A stretch of 8,290 bases of DNA from CAJWPI01 sp964635015 (lineage in GTDB: Bacteria; Pseudomonadota; Gammaproteobacteria; Magnimaribacterales; Magnimaribacteraceae), in assembly GCA_964635015.1 (NCBI GenBank), contig CAZWMS010000047.1:1-8290 (forward strand), in the 5' to 3' direction. The position numbers and the translations under genes were made by a program. This document shows positions 6,842 to 8,290 of the stretch, in pieces. Under the pieces are notes generated by a model, which ran no database searches, was not told the DNA's origin, and saw nothing but the letters and a program-made list of their open reading frames with translations. Position 1 is the stretch's first letter, and each line of letters begins with the position of its first letter.

Positions 6842-7294
6842 TCAAGCTTTAGCTTTTAGATATTTGACTACATTTTCCCATGTCATGAATCTTGGGTCAG
6901 ATTTGAAATGGATTAATTCTCCAGCAAACTCTCCAGCTCCATTTTCTCTTCTATCATCAATTAAAAAATCTCCTATATTCAACTGTTTATTATGAGTCAA
7001 GATAAGCCTTTTATGAGCTTTCTCACCTAGATATCTTTTAACCCACTCTAGCTTATCAGACCAAGCTTGCTTATTGTTCCATGGAGCTGTTGATAAAACG
7101 TATGTATTAAATAAGTTAGAAAGTTCATCAAAAGCTTCTAATGCACCTTCTAGAGGGAGCATTTGGGAGAATATAACTGGGAAATCATCTAAGTGCTCAC
7201 CCTCAAATTCTTTTATTTGCTGTTCCGTCATCTTGCCTGAAGGATAATCGACTATTACATTATCGAGGTCTATATATAGTATTTTCTTACTCAA
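6842..7294 (-). CDS. HAD phosphatase of the 5'(3')-deoxyribonucleotidase (NT5C) type
   Basis: This compact 150-residue HAD hydrolase matches the 5'-nucleotidase type C family. Motif I is YIDLDN with D9 (nucleophile) and D11 (acid/base). Motif II is STAPWNN (68-74), motif III includes K103, and motif IV is LIDDRRENGAGEF (111-123) with D113/D114 for magnesium. The start is TTG at 7294: AGAGGA lies 6 bases upstream, and the first ATG (codon 22) would delete motif I. Family members remove phosphate from deoxynucleotides, but the wider group acts on many small phosphates. In this run it could instead dephosphorylate a sugar or polyol phosphate. It starts 12 bases after the E1-alpha-like ORF and ends 29 bases before the epimerase-like ATG. 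Confidence 0.82.
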   Translation of the reverse strand: MSKKILYIDLDNVIVDYPSGKMTEQQIKEFEGEHLDDFPVIFSQMLPLEGALEAFDELSNLFNTYVLSTAPWNNKQAWSDKLEWVKRYLGEKAHKRLILTHNKQLNIGDFLIDDRRENGAGEFAGELIHFKSDPRFMTWENVVKYLKAKA

Positions 7295-7300
7295 GCAATT

Positions 7301-7306
7301 TCCTCT
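7301..7306 (-). promoter_or_regulatory. Ribosome binding site deciding the TTG start of the HAD gene
   Basis: The minus strand reads AGAGGA in the 12-base gap between the upstream stop (7307-7309) and the TTG at 7294, with 6 bases of spacing. It is the strongest such site in the window. Confidence 0.7.
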
Positions 7307-7786
7307 TTATTTATAAAATATTTCTTTTCTTCTTATTTCTTGCTTCGATACAAAATAGTTACTTCTGTTTTTCATCCACCGCTCACCCATCCTAGCTGAA
7401 GGATGCTTCCATTTATGCAGTGCTTTTAAATTATGAGGGTACGCTCCAGTTACTACTTTTGCATTCAATAATACCTGCCAGAATAATTTTTGTTGATGAG
7501 AGTATTTATAAAAAGTATTATTTTCTTTTATTCTCTTCCAACATTCTTTCACTGACTCAAGTATCTCATCTTTAGCTAAATAATGAGCATGAGATCTATG
7601 TGCACTTAGGGCTATGTCTTTTCTTTGAAGAGCAGAGAAAACACCTACCGCTACAGCTTCTTGACCTATGGAAAGATGAACTGGACATCTCATCTCTTTT
7701 TCTGGATACAATTCTGAAATCTTTAATTCAACCTTCCTTTTTCTTAGCATCTGGAAAAATTGATCTTTTATTAATTTATTATCCAT
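7307..7786 (-). CDS. Truncated/chimeric E1-alpha-like ORF (ThDP-dependent dehydrogenase), probably not functional as E1
   Basis: Residues 1-72 of this 159-residue ORF match the start of the pyruvate/acetoin dehydrogenase E1 alpha family: an MLRKRKVELKI helix, CPVHLSIGQEAVAVGV (34-49) and the AHRSHAHYLAK segment (62-72). E1 alpha normally continues with GG and an acidic and glycine-rich stretch to about 320 residues, including the ThDP-binding GDG...N motif. Here the similarity stops exactly after AK, and residues 73-159 are a basic, tryptophan-rich tail (HKWKHP, GERWMKNR) that I cannot place. Neither other forward frame restores the family sequence at the junction, so this looks like a deletion or recombination join rather than a simple frameshift. 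The ATG at 7786 has AAAAGGA 5 bases upstream and is preferred to a TTG at 7801. It may be a decaying gene or a new fused small protein. No E1 beta gene lies in the window. Confidence 0.65.
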   Translation of the reverse strand: MDNKLIKDQFFQMLRKRKVELKISELYPEKEMRCPVHLSIGQEAVAVGVFSALQRKDIALSAHRSHAHYLAKDEILESVKECWKRIKENNTFYKYSHQQKLFWQVLLNAKVVTGAYPHNLKALHKWKHPSARMGERWMKNRSNYFVSKQEIRRKEIFYK

Positions 7787-7791
7787 TGATA

Positions 7792-7798
7792 TCCTTTT
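7792..7798 (-). promoter_or_regulatory. Ribosome binding site of the truncated E1-alpha-like ORF
   Basis: The minus strand reads AAAAGGA, 5 bases before the ATG at 7786. It supports that ATG over the TTG at 7801 and shows that the fragment still has an intact translation start. Confidence 0.6.
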
Positions 7799-7891
7799 CA
7801 AAAATATAATTCACTTTTTTCTATCACGGCATGAACCAATAATAATTACCTCTATTTAATTTTTTTAGTTTTTCGTAGTAAATACTCAACC

Positions 7892-7933
7892 ATCTCCAGC
7901 AATAGTAGTGACAATGGTAGTGAGGCTGGAGAT
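7892..7933. repeat. Perfect 9-bp inverted repeat
   Basis: Arms ATCTCCAGC (7892-7900) and GCTGGAGAT (7925-7933) flank a 24-base loop. The stem has five G:C pairs, which stands out in this AT-rich DNA. The loop carries two segments complementary to sequences downstream on the plus strand. Confidence 0.7.
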
Positions 7934-8048
7934 TAGATTCTAACCAACTACCTGCTAATTAACAAACTTGGAGGTCAAGACTACTAAGAAGGAGATGAAT
8001 ATATATGCTGGCTAAACTATATTTAAAAGGAGTATTTAATTGAAAATT

Positions 8049-8290
8049 TTAATAAACTTTGGCCAATTCAAACTCTACTGGTCCACCCAGAGTATCTCTA
8101 TCGCTAATAGGATTTCTTCCTTCTATATCTTTAACACCATAAGATTTACCTAATTCCTGCATAATTAGAACTTTTCCTGAATATTTCATGTAATTTGGAT
8201 CTTTAGATAAGGAATCTATCACTAATCCTGCGTATTGCTGACTGGCTCCACGTTTTAAAAATTCCATATATGTATCATCTTGATTCTCAC
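8049..8290 (-). CDS. Short-chain dehydrogenase, C-terminal fragment (5' part outside window)
   Basis: The frame is open at the right edge and ends with TAA at 8049-8051, so about 80 C-terminal residues are visible. They fit the tail of a group of SDR oxidoreductases: a GASQQYAGLVIDSLSKDP helix, then SGKVLIMQELGKSYGVKDIEG, which parallels the usual pattern of a Ser-Gly before a hydrophobic strand, an ELA helix, YGF, and D-x-D/E-G. The Rossmann and catalytic motifs would lie beyond the window, so cofactor, activity and true start cannot be judged. The ATG at 8265-8267 is internal, because codons continue upstream without a stop. It is separated from the next gene by a 262-base structured spacer, so it probably ends a separate transcription unit or module. 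Confidence 0.72.
   Translation of the reverse strand, partial: ENQDDTYMEFLKRGASQQYAGLVIDSLSKDPNYMKYSGKVLIMQELGKSYGVKDIEGRNPISDRDTLGGPVEFELAKVY

Larger units (their letters stand above)
7787..8048. other. Gene-free spacer with pseudoknot-capable inverted repeats
   Basis: No convincing gene lies here. ATCTCCAGC (7892-7900) pairs perfectly with GCTGGAGAT (7925-7933), 9 bp. GGTAGT (7916-7921), inside the loop of that hairpin, pairs with ACTACC (7947-7952) beyond it, so the two stems interleave as an H-type pseudoknot with linkers of 15, 3 and 13 bases. TAGTAGT (7903-7909), also in the loop, can pair with ACTACTA (7980-7986). On the plus strand AAGGAG follows at 7989-7994. Neither strand shows a T tract after the stem, so it is not an intrinsic terminator. 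It could be a leader or small RNA on either strand, or a remnant of a mobile or recombined element. I match it to no known riboswitch. Confidence 0.45.

Noticed and set aside
7307..7600. Simple frameshift in the E1-alpha-like gene
   Set aside because: Reading the other frames after the AK codons meets a stop at once or gives no family sequence, so one inserted or deleted base does not restore it.
7892..7945. Intrinsic terminator at the 9-bp inverted repeat
   Set aside because: The loop is 24 bases and no T tract follows the stem on either strand.
7916..7952. tRNA-like gene on the minus strand (GGTAGTTGGTTAGA resembles a D-arm)
   Set aside because: No 7-bp acceptor stem, TTC-loop or suitable anticodon arm can be assembled around it.
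7892..7994. Glutamine (glnA / downstream-peptide) riboswitch
   Set aside because: A structure followed by a short peptide suggested it, but I could not find the conserved core I associate with that motif.
8040..8150. Plus-strand TTG frame after AAAAGGAG
   Set aside because: Despite the good ribosome binding site, it runs antisense through the SDR fragment and stops after about 35 codons with no protein-like pattern.

Overview
The window is AT-rich bacterial DNA, roughly one third G+C by eye, with every convincing gene on the minus strand, so the gene order below runs from high to low coordinates. Tight packing, 4-base stop/start overlaps and the gene mix (nucleotide-sugar-type dehydrogenases, a kinase-like protein, split transketolase, a glycosyltransferase) look like an accessory surface-glycan island. 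The base composition and gene style fit a marine picoplankton genome; Prochlorococcus is my best guess and SAR11-like bacteria are an alternative, but no marker gene in the window settles this.

Right edge (8290-7787): the C-terminal end of a short-chain dehydrogenase enters from outside, followed by 262 bases without a convincing gene. That spacer holds interleaved inverted repeats able to form an H-type pseudoknot. Middle (7786-3028): a compact run of an E1-alpha-like ORF that is only a fragment (about 72 recognisable residues plus an unrelated tail), a deoxyribonucleotidase-type HAD phosphatase with a TTG start, an RmlD-like extended SDR, a medium-chain zinc alcohol dehydrogenase, a classical SDR, and an aminoglycoside/choline-kinase-fold phosphotransferase. 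Left (2924-1): after a 103-base gap come the N- and C-terminal halves of a split transketolase overlapping by ATGA, a 62-residue ORF I do not recognise, and the N-terminal 307 codons of a TIGR04372-type glycosyltransferase that leaves the window.

Together the genes read as a cassette that makes or modifies an unusual sugar or polyol and transfers it to a glycan. The split transketolase could move a two-carbon ketol unit, the dehydrogenases could set oxidation state and stereochemistry, the kinase-like and HAD proteins could add or remove phosphate, and the glycosyltransferase could attach the product. This pathway is inference; only the family assignments rest on motifs visible in the sequence. 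The E1-alpha fragment, the structured spacer and the repeats around the small ORF suggest that the region has been shuffled.
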